Positions 43,864 through 58,800 of a DNA stretch of 64,000 bases are shown one piece after another (position 1 is the stretch's first letter; every line of letters begins with the position of its first letter). Source of the DNA: Biomphalaria glabrata (taxonomy: Eukaryota; Mollusca; Gastropoda; Planorbidae); assembly GCF_947242115.1 (NCBI RefSeq), contig NC_074716.1:45179713-45243712 (forward strand). Reading direction: 5' to 3'. A program made the translations under genes and the position numbers. The notes beneath the pieces are model-generated. The model made no database searches. It saw only the letters and a list, made by a program, of their open reading frames with translations, and was not told the origin of the DNA.

Positions 43864-46800
43864 CTTATCTACTTATCTATCTACTTATCTATCTATCTAT
43901 CTATCTATCTGTCTATTTTTATTTCTCTCTCTCTATCTATGTATCTATCTATCTATTTATCTATCCATCTCTCTCTCTCTCTTTATAAATAGAGATGTAG
44001 TGTGAGTGATAGGTGTATTTTCAAGTATTACTGTCTGTGGAATCCTTAAGAACGTTACTACAGATCCATTATATTTTAAAACTGATTTTCTTATAGGTCT
44101 CACTTCTTTTTTCACTATTTTATAAATTCACTAAGTTATGGCACGCTCAGTGCTGTATTTATACTTGAAAACCCGATTCGACACGACCTATGGGACCCTT
44201 CTGGACCCTTTATAAGACCAGACAGTATAGTGCAGCGTTAAATGTTTCTCGAGGAAACTAAACTATAACTTGCGTTGCTTATAGGTAAATCCTGCACTGG
44301 GTATGTTTTCGACTCAAGTTCAAATCCTATCCCTTCTCAGTTTCTACGTTTTGTCATAACTAATTGTAAGGTGTCTCTAGATTAAGACACACTTAATGAA
44401 GACACTTAATGAGACACCTGAAGAAGACACTGAATGAAGACAGCGGGTGTTAACTGTAGAATAATTTCTTGTCGAAAGGTGTGGGCTTCTCAAGAGAGGT
44501 AATTGGTGCGTAGCACTAGTCAGGTCAGTACGGCCTGGTCCAATTATATCGTATCATTCTTTTCACGTCTAATATATCAAGTTTCCTGTTTTCTCAAGTA
44601 GCTGTATATGGGTCTGGCTAGATTAATGGCCGTGACGTGACGCAGTTGAGGTCACGTGAGAATATCACGCACTGATATAGCGTCCATGAGCCGTCGTGTG
44701 CGTGAGAATTAAGCCGCCGATTCTCTCAACACTCACCTTGAACGTTCTTCTGGACAATAACCTTGACCTTGCTGTCTCCAACAGAGAAAGACACTGTCTG
44801 CGTGTCCTTTTTCTTGGTCACTATCTTGCGGTGTCTCCAGACAACGAATAGCACCACTACTATGGCCAGCAGCAACACGGCGCCGCCCAGTCCAGCACCG
44901 AGACCTATGGCCATAGCATTGACATCGCACGAGCCTCCTGGAATAAAAATAGCATTTTAATAATGTTGTCTCATTCCTACATTTTCCAGTAGATCTAGCT
45001 AAACAAGGCTTGAAGTAAAAGTCAACCTGAGTCGTGTAAAATAACTTCATTCTAGCTAGGCATAAATTATATTATATTCAATTTAATTCAAAAAGCAAGA
45101 AACTGGATCTAGGTACATAACTTTTTTATTATTTAATTTCTTTTTGTTATATTTATTATACCAACGATATATAGGTATATATGTAAAAAGAAAAAAAATC
45201 TTAAAATCCTATATATGGAAAAAGCATCGAAAAAGAGGAAAATGTGGTACAGAACCCAAGTATACATATTATTCAAATGCTTTAATGAACAACACACATA
45301 CTGAGGTTTTCTACTTTAAAAAAAAAAAAGATTACAATGAGAGTTTGTGTTATCACATAAACTCAGAGGCGTCCCCGTCGAATTCACCCATGTACATGTT
45401 TTGATCGTTTAAAGTAATAAAATTTCAAAAGATCCTTTGGAGCTTTTTTTTTTCACTTAAAAGTAAACAGGACAACACTTCATCAATAATAAGACTCTCC
45501 TAACCCTTCCTGAATAAAGTTTAAAAATAGAGCTCCATTAAAAGTAGAACTGCATTAACTGATCACCTAAGAACAGCCTCTACCTTTACCCAACAATTTC
45601 GCTTAATAATAATACTGAGCATGCATAAGAATGAAAGTTGCGCTATACAAATATCTTATCGTGATTCAAATTAAGCGCACTTTCCAATTTGATCAAAAAA
45701 AAAACAAACTTTATAATTGGTGATTTTTATTTCCTTTCTTCACCAAATCTAATGATCAAATTCTCTGCACTGTTTTATAACACACAAAATTTACGAATAA
45801 TTTAACGAATTATAAAAGCAAGCATGATTGCTCCAAATTGCTAGCTGCTAGCTATCATAGTTACATAGTTATGAACAGTTAAACATCATTAATTTATTTT
45901 TCAAGCAAAGTCTCTGTTTCTATTAGTTAGCATATTGTAAAGTCAAACGAGATCCACTGGGACTTGCATTGAAATATAAAAAATAAAGCCTTTTGTGGAC
46001 AGATTTATGCATTTATCAACAATAATAATAGCAATAATTACCTTTATTACACATAAGGAAATGTGTGCATCACACAAAGCAAAACATTATAAGTATAGAA
46101 AACTAAAATATACATTCAAACCAGACTCACTCATAATTTATATGTGAATTGTTTATATCAGATACTTGAATTGTATTTAATGATTGGACTGCCAGAGGCA
46201 CTGAAGAGTTTTTGTGTCTGTTTGTCTTTGCTATCGGTGTCTTGTATCTCTTTTGTGTACTGTGTGGAATACATGCAATATGGTCACTAATTTACATAAC
46301 AACATGAATAGCAAGATTAATTTGTCATTGGCTTAATATTTAATGTAAAAAAAGATTCCGGACACTCATTTAGGGGAACCCCTCAAGTGGGGACCCGGGG
46401 GGGATTTTCAAATTTTGTCCACCCACTCCCCTGCTACGCCACTGACAATACCGCTCATCGGAGAGTTTAACTTTATATTTTCTCTCTCTAATGTTAGTTC
46501 TGTGATGTGACTCACCTGAAATTGTTAACTTTATATTTTCTCTCTCTAATGTTAGTTCTGTGATGTGACTCACCTGAAATTGTTAACTTTATATTTTCTC
46601 TCTCTAATGTTAGTTCTGTGATGTGACTCACATGAAATTGTTAACTTTATATTTTCTCTCTCTAATGTTAGTTCTGTGATGTGACTCACATGAAATTGTT
46701 AACTTTATATTTTCTCTCTCTAATGTTAGTTTTGTGATGTGACTCACATGAAATTGTTAACTTTATATTTTCTCTCTCTAATGTTAGTTTTGTGATGTGA

Positions 46801-49800
46801 CTCACATGAAATTGTTAACTTTATATTTTCTCTCTCTCTAATGTTAGTTCTGTGATGTGACTCACCTGAAATTGTTAACTTGATTCTGTCTCTGCCTAGT
46901 GTCTCGGATGTATTAATGTTAATGACGACACACTCCAACTCGTATTCCCCACTCAATGGCGGCTCAAAGTTGTGGGTGAGTGGGAAACTGACGTCCCTCT
47001 CAAACGAGGTCCGATTCTGGAGAAGCATGCTGTTGGCGTAGATGGAGCATAAGGTACCATTGTAGACGCCATTAGCCATCACGTAGCAAGAGACTGGAAC
47101 GCTGCTACATAGATTCCTCTCCGTGGAGCCTGTGATGTTTACCTTAACGTGGGCGCTGCCTCCTGATGCGGATGACAAGAATGAAGATGATAGTTATAAC
47201 AAAAACGTATACTTAGGATCAGGGCCGACCCTAACAATAGCGGGGCCCTATGCGAAACTGATTGTGCGAGGCCCAGTCTGGCTAGATCTAAGCGTGTCAA
47301 AATTAAGATTTTGTATTAGAAAATACATTCGTATTTGCATTACATTTCTATTGCAGATGAAGGTGAACTCTGCGAAAGAGGAGCTGGATATACTTTCTTC
47401 TGGAGCGGTAGAAGCACTGAAGTACGACGTGAATCTGGAGTCGGCTTTGCCATAAAAACATCAATAGTATCTAAACTAGTCGGGCCTCCCAAAGGAATTA
47501 GTGATAGGCTCATGACCCTAAAGCTGCCTTTACAAAACGGAAAGAAACATATTTCCATTGTTATTTGTTACGCACCCACCATGACCAACCCAGATGATGT
47601 CATAGCAAAGTTTTACGAAGAACTAAACTCCACCTTGTTTAATATTCCAAAAACAGAAAAGCTACTCATTCTCGGTGACTTCAACGCAAGAGTCGGCTCT
47701 GACCATCACATCTGGAAAGGAGTCTTAGGCAAATTTGGGATTGGTCAATACAACAGCAACGGATTATTACTACTCCAGACCTGTGCTGAACACAAGCTGC
47801 TCATATCGAACACAATATTCAGTCTTCCAATGAGAAAGCGAACTTCCTGGATGCATCCCCGCTCAAGACACTGGCACCTCATAGATTACGTCATCACCAG
47901 ACAATCTGACCGTCAGGACATTCGTGTCACCAAATCTTGCTGTGGTACAGAGTGTGGAACAGACCACCGCCTCATCATCACAAAACTAAACATTCGTATC
48001 CAACCAAAGAGACGTCCGCAAAAATCAAAACCCCAAAAAAGGCTAAACACGGCCAGCTTAGCAGATGACAAAACTGAAAAGTCGCTTGCAGATGCAATAG
48101 AGAACTGCCTCAAGTCCACCGTTCTAACTGAATCAAATGTAGATAAAAGCTGGGAATGCTTCAAAGAAGCTATCTATAGCACAGCATTAAACATACTCGG
48201 TCCTATGGAGAGAAAGCATCAGGACTGGTTTGATGAAAACAGTATTGAGATCAGAAAACTATTAGACGAAAAGCACAAGCTCCACAAATTGTGTCTGAAC
48301 AACCCAAACTCCCAGTCCACTAAAGATGCATTCCCTTACATCCGCAAAAATGTGCAAAAACAGCTACGCAAAATGCAAGATACCTGGCTTAGCAAGAAAG
48401 TGGAAACAATACAGGAATTTGCTGACAAGCACGATATGAAGAACTTCCACCATGCCTTAAACGAAATCTATGGACCCACAAAGTCAGGCTCATCCCCTCT
48501 ATTAAATGCTGATGGGACAATCCTATTGACAGATAAGGAAGAAATCCTAAAACGCTGGGCAGAGCACTTCGAAAAGGTTCTCAATACACCTTCCATCATA
48601 AATGAAGCGGCCATAGACAGGCTACAGCAAGTACCAATAAATGAAAAAATTGATGACCCACCTACGCTAAAGGAAACCGATCTTGCGATTCAACAGCTCG
48701 CAAGCGGAAAAGCCCCAGGAGCTGACTCCATTCCCGCAGAGGTCTACAAAAAAGGTGGATTAGCCCTGATTGAAAGACTTCATAAGCTCTTCTTAATTAT
48801 GTGGGAAAAAGAGTCAATACCACAAGACTTTAAAGATGCCAAAATTGTTCATTTATACAAGTAAAAAGGAAACCGCCAGATCTGCGACAACCACAGAGGA
48901 ATATCTCTTCTCTCTATTGCTGGGAAAATCCTTGCACGCATCCTACTAAATCGGCTCATGCAACACATAGAATATGGTCTACTACCAGAAAGCCAGTGCG
49001 GCTTCAGAAAAGAGCGTGGAACCATTGACATGATCTTTGCAGCAAGGCAGCTCCAGGAAAAATGCCAAGAACAAAATGCTGACCTGTTCTCAATATATAT
49101 CGACTTAACAAAGGCATTCGTCACTGTTAGCAGAGTATGACTCTGGAAGATCATGTCAAAGTATGGCTGTCCACAAAAATTCATAACCATGGTGAGACTA
49201 TTTCATGATGGCATGAAGGATCGTGTCCAAGAAAGTGGAGAACCATCAGAGCCCTTCGAAGTATCAAACGGGGTAAAACAAGGCTGTGTCCTAGCACCTA
49301 CACTGTTCAGTATCATGTTCTCCGCTATGCTGACAGATGCATTCACAAATAGAGAAAACAACGGGATAAATATATCATACAGATTTGATGGTGGCCTATT
49401 CAACCCGAGGCGGCATAAAGCAAAATTAAAAACAAATGCAGCAGTAATCAGAGACTTGCTATTTGCTGATAACTGTGCCCTAAATGTCTGCTCTGAAAAC
49501 GATCTGCAGAGCATCGTCAGTGACTTCACCACAAACACCAAGCTAGGGGTCTATAGAGCCGTCATCCTCCCTACATTGCTTTATGCCTCAGAAACATGGG
49601 AAGCGTGGTCGAGAGGCCAAGTGCGCTTGAACTTAGCTTGGCTTGGCTACCTAGAAGGGGGCTCGAGGTTCGACACCCGACTCGGGCAGAGTTGTGTTTA
49701 CTGAGCGCCTAAAGGCAGCACGGAAAACCAACTCCTAGATACCCCCTCCCCCCCCACCGGTCCACAAATGAGATTGAACCAAAAGCGCTCTGAGCATGCT

Positions 49801-52800
49801 ATAAGCATGAAAGTAGCGCTATATAAAAGCTATAATAATAATAAAAAACATGGACAGTGTACAGTAAACATGCGAAGAGACTAAACCGCTTCCACATGAC
49901 ATGTCTAAGACAAAATACCAGATACAGAAGTCCTTCGAAGAGCGTGTCTGCAAAGCATCCACACAATCCTGATGCAGTCCCAGCTGCGATGGGCAGGTCA
50001 CGTCTACAGAATGGAAGACCACCGCATCCCAAAACGACTCTTGTATGGCCAACTAAGCGAAGGAAAGCGCTCGCAAGGTGGGCAAAGAAATCGCTTCAGG
50101 GACACCCTCAAAGCTTCTCTGAAGGCGTTCAGCATAGACCCTGGCACCTGGGAGACAGAGGCACACGACAGAGCATCATGGCGTCACGCTGTGAAAACTG
50201 GCGCACAGGTTGCTGAGGAAAAAAGAACAACGCAGGCAGAAGAAAAACGCCAGAAAAGAAAAGCAAGACAAACGACACTAGCTCCAGCTGGAATAACCTG
50301 CCCAGTGTGCGGCCGAACATTCCGGGCTCACATAGGTCTCACCAGCCACATGAGGAGGCATAAAACCCCAGTGCAAAGTGGTCATCATCGAACCACGATG
50401 GACGAACTATATATATACATTTCTATTAAAGCTGACAAGGCCTTTTTTTTTCATTACTCATCGGATTGGCACCCAAAAAAAAACAAAAACAATTTTGTCT
50501 ACTTTCTAGATCTAGGAGATTTTCGTGAGTTTTCAGGACATTTTAATAATTTCAGGTTTCTAGGACTTGTTCGTATATTTTGACAATTTCATGAGATTTC
50601 AAGGCGGTCCTGGAAAATCAGAAGGCCAAGGAAACCCTGTTATTATTATATATAAGTTATAATGTTTTATAATTGAATAATTTACACCTAGAATTAGTGA
50701 TGGGCCTATGAAAGTGCGGGGTTCCACTGCGGCCGCATAGGTTACAGTGGCCTAAGGCCGGCCCTGATTAGGATAAACTAAATAAATATTTGTAGAGGGT
50801 AGAAAAAAGTCCCATTATTTAAATTGGGCCGTGTACAGTACAAAAAATAATTAAAAAACAAAATTAATAAGTTTACATTTTCAGATCTGGAAGTCTTATC
50901 ACTGCAATAGCATATCTATTTCTGATTTAAGTCAATATCATTCTTTTATTAATATGCCAGTGGCAATGCGGCTTTTGAGATTCGAACCGCGACCATCGCA
51001 ATAACAAAAGGTGATAGAACACGACCAGCCAGATCAGGTTTTGAACAAAAACTATTTGCTTTAACTTAGTAACTTTAAAAGTGAATTTTCTTTATGCTTT
51101 TTATATCATGGTGAGGGGCTCTCTGTTCAAATCTCTAGTGTGCACATTAAAAAAACAAAAAAACGGCGGGGGTGTCTGTGAGAAGGTTTCCGTACACAAG
51201 ACTCACACAAAAGAGCTGTTAGGTGCACCCCTGACACTCGTTCTACATCTATTGTGCTTTTGTTGATATATTTTAAAACAAAAAAATGTTTTTATGTATG
51301 CTGCTAGACTGGAAACCGGAAATAAATTCTTATCCGCGACTGATCGCTCGTGAACATTGTGTAGACAGTTGGATCCAGGCGTTGATTTGTCAAGTAGTTC
51401 AAAGAAGTCAAGTTGTTGTTTTTTTCAACCCTAACCTATGTAACATATAATTTTATTTTTTAGATCTAGATCTAGTAATTGATTATCAAAAATACAAAAA
51501 GCAATCACAATTTAGTGTTGCAGTCAGTCTTTTGATAAAGAGGATTATGTATCTAAAAATTGCAAAATAATAATTATGAGACGAGAGTAGCCTACTCTTA
51601 TTTTTGATGTTCAATTACTAGATCTTTCAGTTTCCTCTCCTGTCATATTTTTCTTCGGTGATAACCTGTCTTCATTTAGGCTGTGATAGCCTTGACCCTT
51701 AACCTTCATTTAGTCTACACTGTTCACTTACACTGCGACGGGTCACTTCACTTATATCCTCTTCCTCTTTCAATGCATCAGTTGTCTCACTGGGTTTAGT
51801 TATTACTCCCCCTTTTTCAATCTGGTTATTTTAGGTCATACCTTGTAGTTTTCTAGTTCAAAAATACATTTGGCTAGAGGATTATCCTCCTTAGATTATA
51901 AATATGAACACAAAAAGTTTGACTTTAAGCCTTTTTATTGAAGAGCTTGAAGGTGCTTCAAAAGTAGATGCACTTAAGTGCTAAATTTATTTATGGTATT
52001 GAAACTTTGAGCTAGGTTAGACCTGTATTTGAATATGCGTTCTCTTTTTAGGACCACTCAACGCTAGGAAAAACAAGTCATTGGTACAGACGCTAAATAT
52101 TTACATTTGACTAGAGTAAAACTATGAATAAAATCACTCAATTCAAAGACACTTTAGGAATAAAACGCGAAAGTGGAATATAATACAAAAGATATAACTA
52201 TAACTAGCAGATACAAAAAAATAAAAACAACTAAATATTCAGAAAGGCATAAAGTTTATCTAAATTTGCTATTCAATATACTAAGACAATCGTGTAAATG
52301 CTCCATTATCAGGATACAGTGTCGTAGAGTTGAAACGGGTGGCCTGAATCAGCAAGGAGTAGTAAGGACTTAGTGTCGTTTAAGTCTCTTAATTAACATG
52401 CACGACTAAATTAATACACCGATAACGAAATTCGTATTTATAATCTAGTAGTGACATGCCACTGATGTTTTTAAAATGTAGGTATCAGGATAGAAGTTTG
52501 CAATGACCAATAAGAAACTGATTGTTTTAGTGGTTTGACTGTAAATATAACAACTTCCCTTTTCTTTCTTTCTCTCTTGTATTGTCTCCTTATCAAAGGA
52601 AAAAGTAGATTTAATTGCTGTTTAAACTTCCATAGAAATAAAGTTTTATAGATATTTTTGACAAATGGCGATCTATAGGGCAGATGATGTTAAGGTCATC
52701 TGTTGCTTTTGCCAACTGTTAACGAACAGGGTGTCACATGGCCATCACAACGACCCCAACTAAAGTCAGGTGGACTCAGGGGCCCCCTAACCCCAAAATT

Positions 52801-55800
52801 CACTCAGATTCGAGCCCAGGATCCCAGGTTTAGAAGCTAAGCGCTTATCCACTCAACCACCCTGCCCTAACATTTTTCTACTGAAAACATATTACCTCAT
52901 TTTAACTGTGTTAAGTTTTTTCGTTTGTTTTAATATCTAAGATTTTTAAAAGATCGTTTCAAGAAGTTCTTTTTCTTGGTTATTATTGAAATCTGCGCTC
53001 TATTAACATTCCATTTATATTAAATGTCTTCGTTTTTAACCATTTACTTACTTATAATTGATAACGCTTTATTAAATAAAAATAATATAGTTTGCACAAA
53101 TAAAAAAAAATCTTTAATAACCTGAAAAGAATTTTAAAGCAAGCAATATATAAAAAATCAAATTCCTTTTAAAAAATAGACAAAAAAAAAAAAAAACTTT
53201 TCAAAGGGAAAGAACTCCACACTTACAACCGTATCTCTTAATAATGTAGAAGTTATTTCCTTTATTTGATATCAAACAGAATAGATAAATTACCGCTAAT
53301 TCATGTACTGCGAGGTGAAATAAATAAATGTTTAAAATTTTAACTTGTTCCGAAAATGTATTTAATTATCTAAGGAGACGAAACCCTGAATATTTAGCCA
53401 CAACTGTTAGGGCTGAAAAAATTAAATTTCCTTGTTGGTATCAAAGAAGTTAATAAATTACCATTAATTAATTGATTAATGGGTTGATTTTTTTTTATTT
53501 ATTCATGACCCAAATGACCCATACCTGCCAATGAATAATTGTGCAATTTTTTTACTTGATCGAGTATGGTTGTGGGAGAAATAACATGATCAAACTTTTT
53601 ACCAGACGAACGGAGAGAGTGAATATATGTTTTCTAATAAAAAAGGCAGTTCTCTTTATTTAATTATTAAATTCAGAAGAACAAAAGCTATATTATAAAA
53701 AACTCTTACCAAAAACTTGTACAACCAAGTTACTTAGTGCAGATAATGTGGGAAATTTTGTATTCTGTGCCACGCAAGTGACATTATAGGCGCCCGGAGA
53801 TTCCGGGACGAGATTTATACTAGCGATGTAGTCCTGCCCGTCGAAATGGACGGGATCCACCGTCAGCCCTGATGTGCTGGGGGAAACATAGGCGCTGATG
53901 GACACGTCTGGCCGGACTTGACTGAAAAGGACTTTGCAAAGCATTTTCACGGAGAGGGGTGCATTTGAGAATCTGAGAATAGGACTGGTCAGTGCTTCTA
54001 GTGTCACCTTGTCCGGTCCATCTGGGAAAAAAAAATAGTGATGAAGAACCGATTAGCAACAAAATAATATTTTTCGTACATACATTTCTATATTCAGAGA
54101 CGTCACCAGGATTTGGTGTCACCCGGTGCTGCTAGCTCGCGTATTTACACAGCAAATACCCTCTACCATTGCAGTTACGATAAACGAAGTCAACGATACA
54201 CAATAGTAACAACATTTTAACGTTTTAAAAAGCGGTGGTCAAGCTCATGAAAATTAATCTCTACGAAAAGCAAGACACGCTATCTTAATTTTTTGTATTG
54301 ACAAACTCGTTTTAAAGAACGCACGCATGATAAGAGTCTAGTTTAATAGAGAGAAACAATAAGAATCAGAAACGAAAAGCAGAGCAATCCAAAGTGTCAT
54401 AGAGATTTATTTTTTCAGCATTTAGATAATAGAAGTATCATTACTAATGATTCTCTGCATTGAAAGATTTAATTTTTCCCCACACTGTTAAGAACTCCTG
54501 AAGTGCCAACTTGCTTTGAAAATGGCATAGAAAAGAGCAACTGGTAACTTCCGAATGAGACTTAGGCCACGGGGTACACATTTAAAACGGAAAGAGAATC
54601 AGCTGCCGAGCACAGACATTACTTTGAAATGAGAACCTAAACCTACCACTGGCAGACAACGGTTAGGTTGCAAAATATGTAGATCACGGCTAGGACTGTA
54701 TACCTACGTAAAATACTACACTGCTTCTTAATCTTCGGACGCAAGGACAAGGTTTATTATAGACTATTATAGAGGCAGCTGAGAACCAAATAGAACTTCG
54801 GAACGCAAGAACAAGCTTTATTATAGAGGCAGCTGAGAACCAAATAGAACTTCGGGACGCAAGAACAAGCTTTATTATAGAGGCAGCTGAGAACCAGATA
54901 GAACTTCGAGACGCAAGAACAAGCTTTATTATAGAGGCAGCTGAGAACCAGATAGAACTTCGAGACGCAAGAACAAGCTTTATTATAGAGGCAGCTGAGA
55001 ACCAAATAGAACTTCGAGACGCAAGAACGAGCTTTATTATAGAAGCAGCTGAGAACCAAATAGAACTTCGAGACGCAAGAACAAGCTTTATTATAGAGGC
55101 AGCTGAGAACCAAATAGAACTTCGAGACGCAAGAACGAGCTTTATTATAGAAGCAGCTGAGAACCAAATAGAACTTCGAGACGCAAGAACAAGCTTTATT
55201 ATAGAGGCAGCTGAGAACCAAATAGAACTTCGAGACGCAGGACGTGTAGGTAAATAGGAAAGAAGAACAATAAACAAATTGAAACACACAAACCTTATAT
55301 TAAGCAGAGTTTTGTTTTTTAATTAGTTAGGATCAGTCATATAATTAAATTTATAATAGATCTAAACTAACAATAATAAATCTGTGCGACTAGAAATATT
55401 TTTTACCAATAGTTTTTGTTTAGCGCTATTTCATGCTTTTAGCTTTCTCAAAACGCTATGGTCCTATCACATGTCTGGACCAGTTCGGAAAGGGATGGAG
55501 GATAAAGAAGGGGGTATCTCTGAATGTTAATGTAATCGCTTTTTAAATGAAAAAAAAAAGTTGAAAGACCTGAATTAAAACTGTGAGAAAAAGCGTGTGC
55601 AAACTTTTAACCGGACAGACAGACTATAAGCTTTGCAAAAAGGAAAATAGGAGCAATAGACCGTACAACGTAGCGTTCTTTTATAATGATAATACGTTTT
55701 TAAAGAAACAAACTTATACATGGTTAAGATTTGAAGATAATAACTAAGAACGTAAACAGTACTCACATGCAAACTTGGGCTCGTAAAAAACTGAATTTTT

Positions 55801-58800
55801 TGGTTGAAATACCGAAGAATTTGAACTGCAGGTAAATTTAGGGTTAATATCTAGAGGAAGACATGAAAAAAAAAATAATACAGCTTGGGAATTTCTACAA
55901 TGCATAATTTTATTGTATGTTTCCAGTGTTTCATAAAACAAACATTAAAACTAAGACATCCCAAAAAAGCATTTCACTGTTTCAGTAATATACGAAACCT
56001 CGTTTACGCTCTGATGTTACGTAACTAGACTTGCGTCTACAAAATCTGCTAGACAGGCTTTAGAGTGGAACCCCCAGGGAACAAGGCGTAGAGCAGGGGT
56101 TCTCAACCTGTGGGACACGACCCCCAGGGGTCGCCTAAGACCATCAAAAATAAGGATTGTTATTGTCTATTCTTCTATTGCTGTATGTGTGTGTATGGGG
56201 GGGGCGCGGCAGAGTGGGATATTGTAAAAGGGGTCACCGAGCTTAAAAGGTTGAGAACCGCTGACGTAGAGGAAGACCAAAAAGATCGTGACGACGCAGT
56301 GTACTAGATTAAGCCGAGAGGACAGGAAAGAGCTGGGAAGCCATTAAAAAAACTAGCAAGAGACCGTGGAGAGTGGCGTGTTTTTACTGAGGCCCTATGT
56401 TCCACGAGGAAAGATGATGATGATGATGAATCACCATACAATACCATCATCACAACAGCTCAAACGGCCAAATTTTACTATCACCGTTGGGTAAGCTTAA
56501 TGAAATTAATAATACCACTAAATAAAATTTCAGTATAAGTATCGTACTACCTGTAGGATCGAAAAAAATCTCCAGCCGACGGGAATTGTTAACACTTGCA
56601 AAAGTGGGATACCTCAGCGCAGATGATGAAAGCCAGTAGGCATTACCAGGAGGTAGGCCAGGTCTACGGAGCTTGCAAGTGCAGTAAACAGGCGAGCCAG
56701 GCATAATATAATCTTGTGGACAGTCTCCATCTAACTCGGAGTCTGGATATTCTAGAAGAAAAACATGAAGATCTATTGTCCATTCTTGAATAAAATTGAA
56801 GGGAGTCTATGAGTCAAACCGGTGGATCAAGTTATTAGATATTTGTTTACGCTTAGATTTTTAAAAAATCATTAAAATTCATTAAAAGAGAGAAAATGTA
56901 CAAAAATATTATCATGTTTAGTACTTGGAAGGATTACTGAGCCATGATCCTCTCGCCTCTCTTATCGCTTATCTAACGCACTGTGCAACAATGTATTGAG
57001 AGGCTTAAACCAATCAAAGGGAGGTCAAATTTAAATCCCATTATAGAATGGAAAATTGATATTTGACTCGAGATGAGTAATTTACTGAGTGATTTACTGA
57101 TTGATTTACTGAGTGATTTACTGAGTGATTTACTGAGTGATTTACTGATTGATTTACTGAGTGATTTACTGAGTGATTTACTGGTTATCAAAAGGTAAAA
57201 CAAAGTCGTGGTGGCTGAGTAGTAAAGCGCTTAGCTTCAGAAAAGAGAGGTCCCTGGCTCGAATCTCTATAAACGCTGGGATTTTTTAGTTCGTTTTTTT
57301 TTTTTAGAAAGCCCTGGGTAGGTAAAGTTAAGTAAAGTTCCCCTTTCAGACCTTGTGTACAGATGATGTAAAGGTCATCTTCTATGGCCTATGGTTAACA
57401 TAGGTGTCATGTGGCCTGCACAAACACCAACTGCCTTTACTTTTCCCCAACTAATGTCAGGTACCCATAGGCGCTGGATAGATTCAGAGGTGCCAAAGAT
57501 CCCGAAATTCAAAATCCCAGTCTTCTACAGTATTCGATCCCGGGACCCCCGGTTTGAAAGCCAAGAGCTCAGCCATCACGCCTCCAAACTCTAAAGTGTA
57601 ACTTACATTAGTTTCACTGGCCACATGTTAACCGTTGGCCATAGAAACTAATGACCTTTACATCATCTGTCCCATAGATCTCTGGGTCTGAATGGGAAAC
57701 TACTTTTAAATGCTAGAACAAAAAAAGTTGTTGTTTTTTTCCAAAAGTCCAAAAAAAGAATAAGACCAGATGTCACAAGAGCGGGCTGAGCATGCTTCAG
57801 GAGTAGGTAAGATGCGTGAGATAAGAGCAATGATAAACTCAAATAGACCCCCAATGAAGCCCTTCTCATCGTTGTGGAAAAAAATATGAAGTAGTCCATG
57901 ACACAAGGTATACTCTCAACAAAGTACAGCATCAGGAAAAAGAAAGTGGGGCAGTCAAAAGAAACGATTGGAACACAGGACTGAACTTTGAATGGAACTA
58001 GATGACAAGTCAACACTCTAGATGGCAAAAAGGAGAAATTCCTCAATACTGTATAGAGACGAAAGTTGAGCTGGTTTAAGTCATATTGTAAAACGTGACT
58101 CACAGTCAAAAGTACATGGTACAGTGGTGGGAGAAAGAAAAAAGGATGGTCCAAAGAAAAGCTGGCTGGACAATGTAAAAGAATGGACCGGCCTCTCTCT
58201 TGATATTCTACTAAGAACAGCAGATGACTGGTAAAAGTGGAGGGCTTTGGTTACACGAACTGTCACAATACCCCTACGACGAAAGTCAAACGACAGATGA
58301 TGAGTTGACTGATCACTTGTGGTAATCATAAAGCTCCAGGAGAAGATTTGTCACGTGACAGTGAAGGTTATAAAAAAAAATGAAACTTACGTAAAGTCAG
58401 TGACACATTGCCACTGTATGTTTCATTGGTGTTCACTAGCGCTTTCATCCCCACTCTTAACACCAATGTGATAGCCTCGTTCCATTGATTCAGATCATAT
58501 TCAAACGTACACTGCATGCCGGATTCCTGTGAGTTACCCAGCCAGTAAGGATACTTATAAAAGATCTGAGGATTACCTAAAGGTCCCATGTCTGTCTAAG
58601 GAGAAAACAAACAAACAACATTAACACATTTTTTTTCATGAGTGTAGTCTTTAATTAAACATAGCCAGTATCTGTATTTTTACAAGGCTTATAACAACTC
58701 ACTTAGTCTGTGTGCCTGTCTGTCTGGTCATAATTTTGTACACGCTAATTCTCCGACACCCAATCTCGGATCAAGCTTAAATTTTGCACAATTATTTCTT

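Larger units (their letters stand above)
47220..50766. mobile_element. hAT-like non-autonomous element with nested LINE and SINE
   Basis: The left end CAGGGCCGACCCTA and right end TAAGGCCGGCCCTG are inverted repeats. The flanking 8-mers CTTAGGAT (47212-47219) and ATTAGGAT (50767-50774) match at seven of eight positions. Both features are hAT-type. The original element was short (about 140 bases at the left, 350 at the right), with a LINE copy accounting for the rest. No transposase trace seen. It lies in gene B's D4-D5 intron. Confidence 0.8.

Noticed and set aside
54690-55289. Open frames of 176-199 codons on the minus strand
   Set aside because: Product of a 54-base tandem repeat lying in a gene B intron.
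57663-58154. 163-codon minus-strand frame with hydrophobic runs
   Set aside because: Antisense to SINE and LINE remnants; composition explains the hydrophobicity and no family resemblance was seen.
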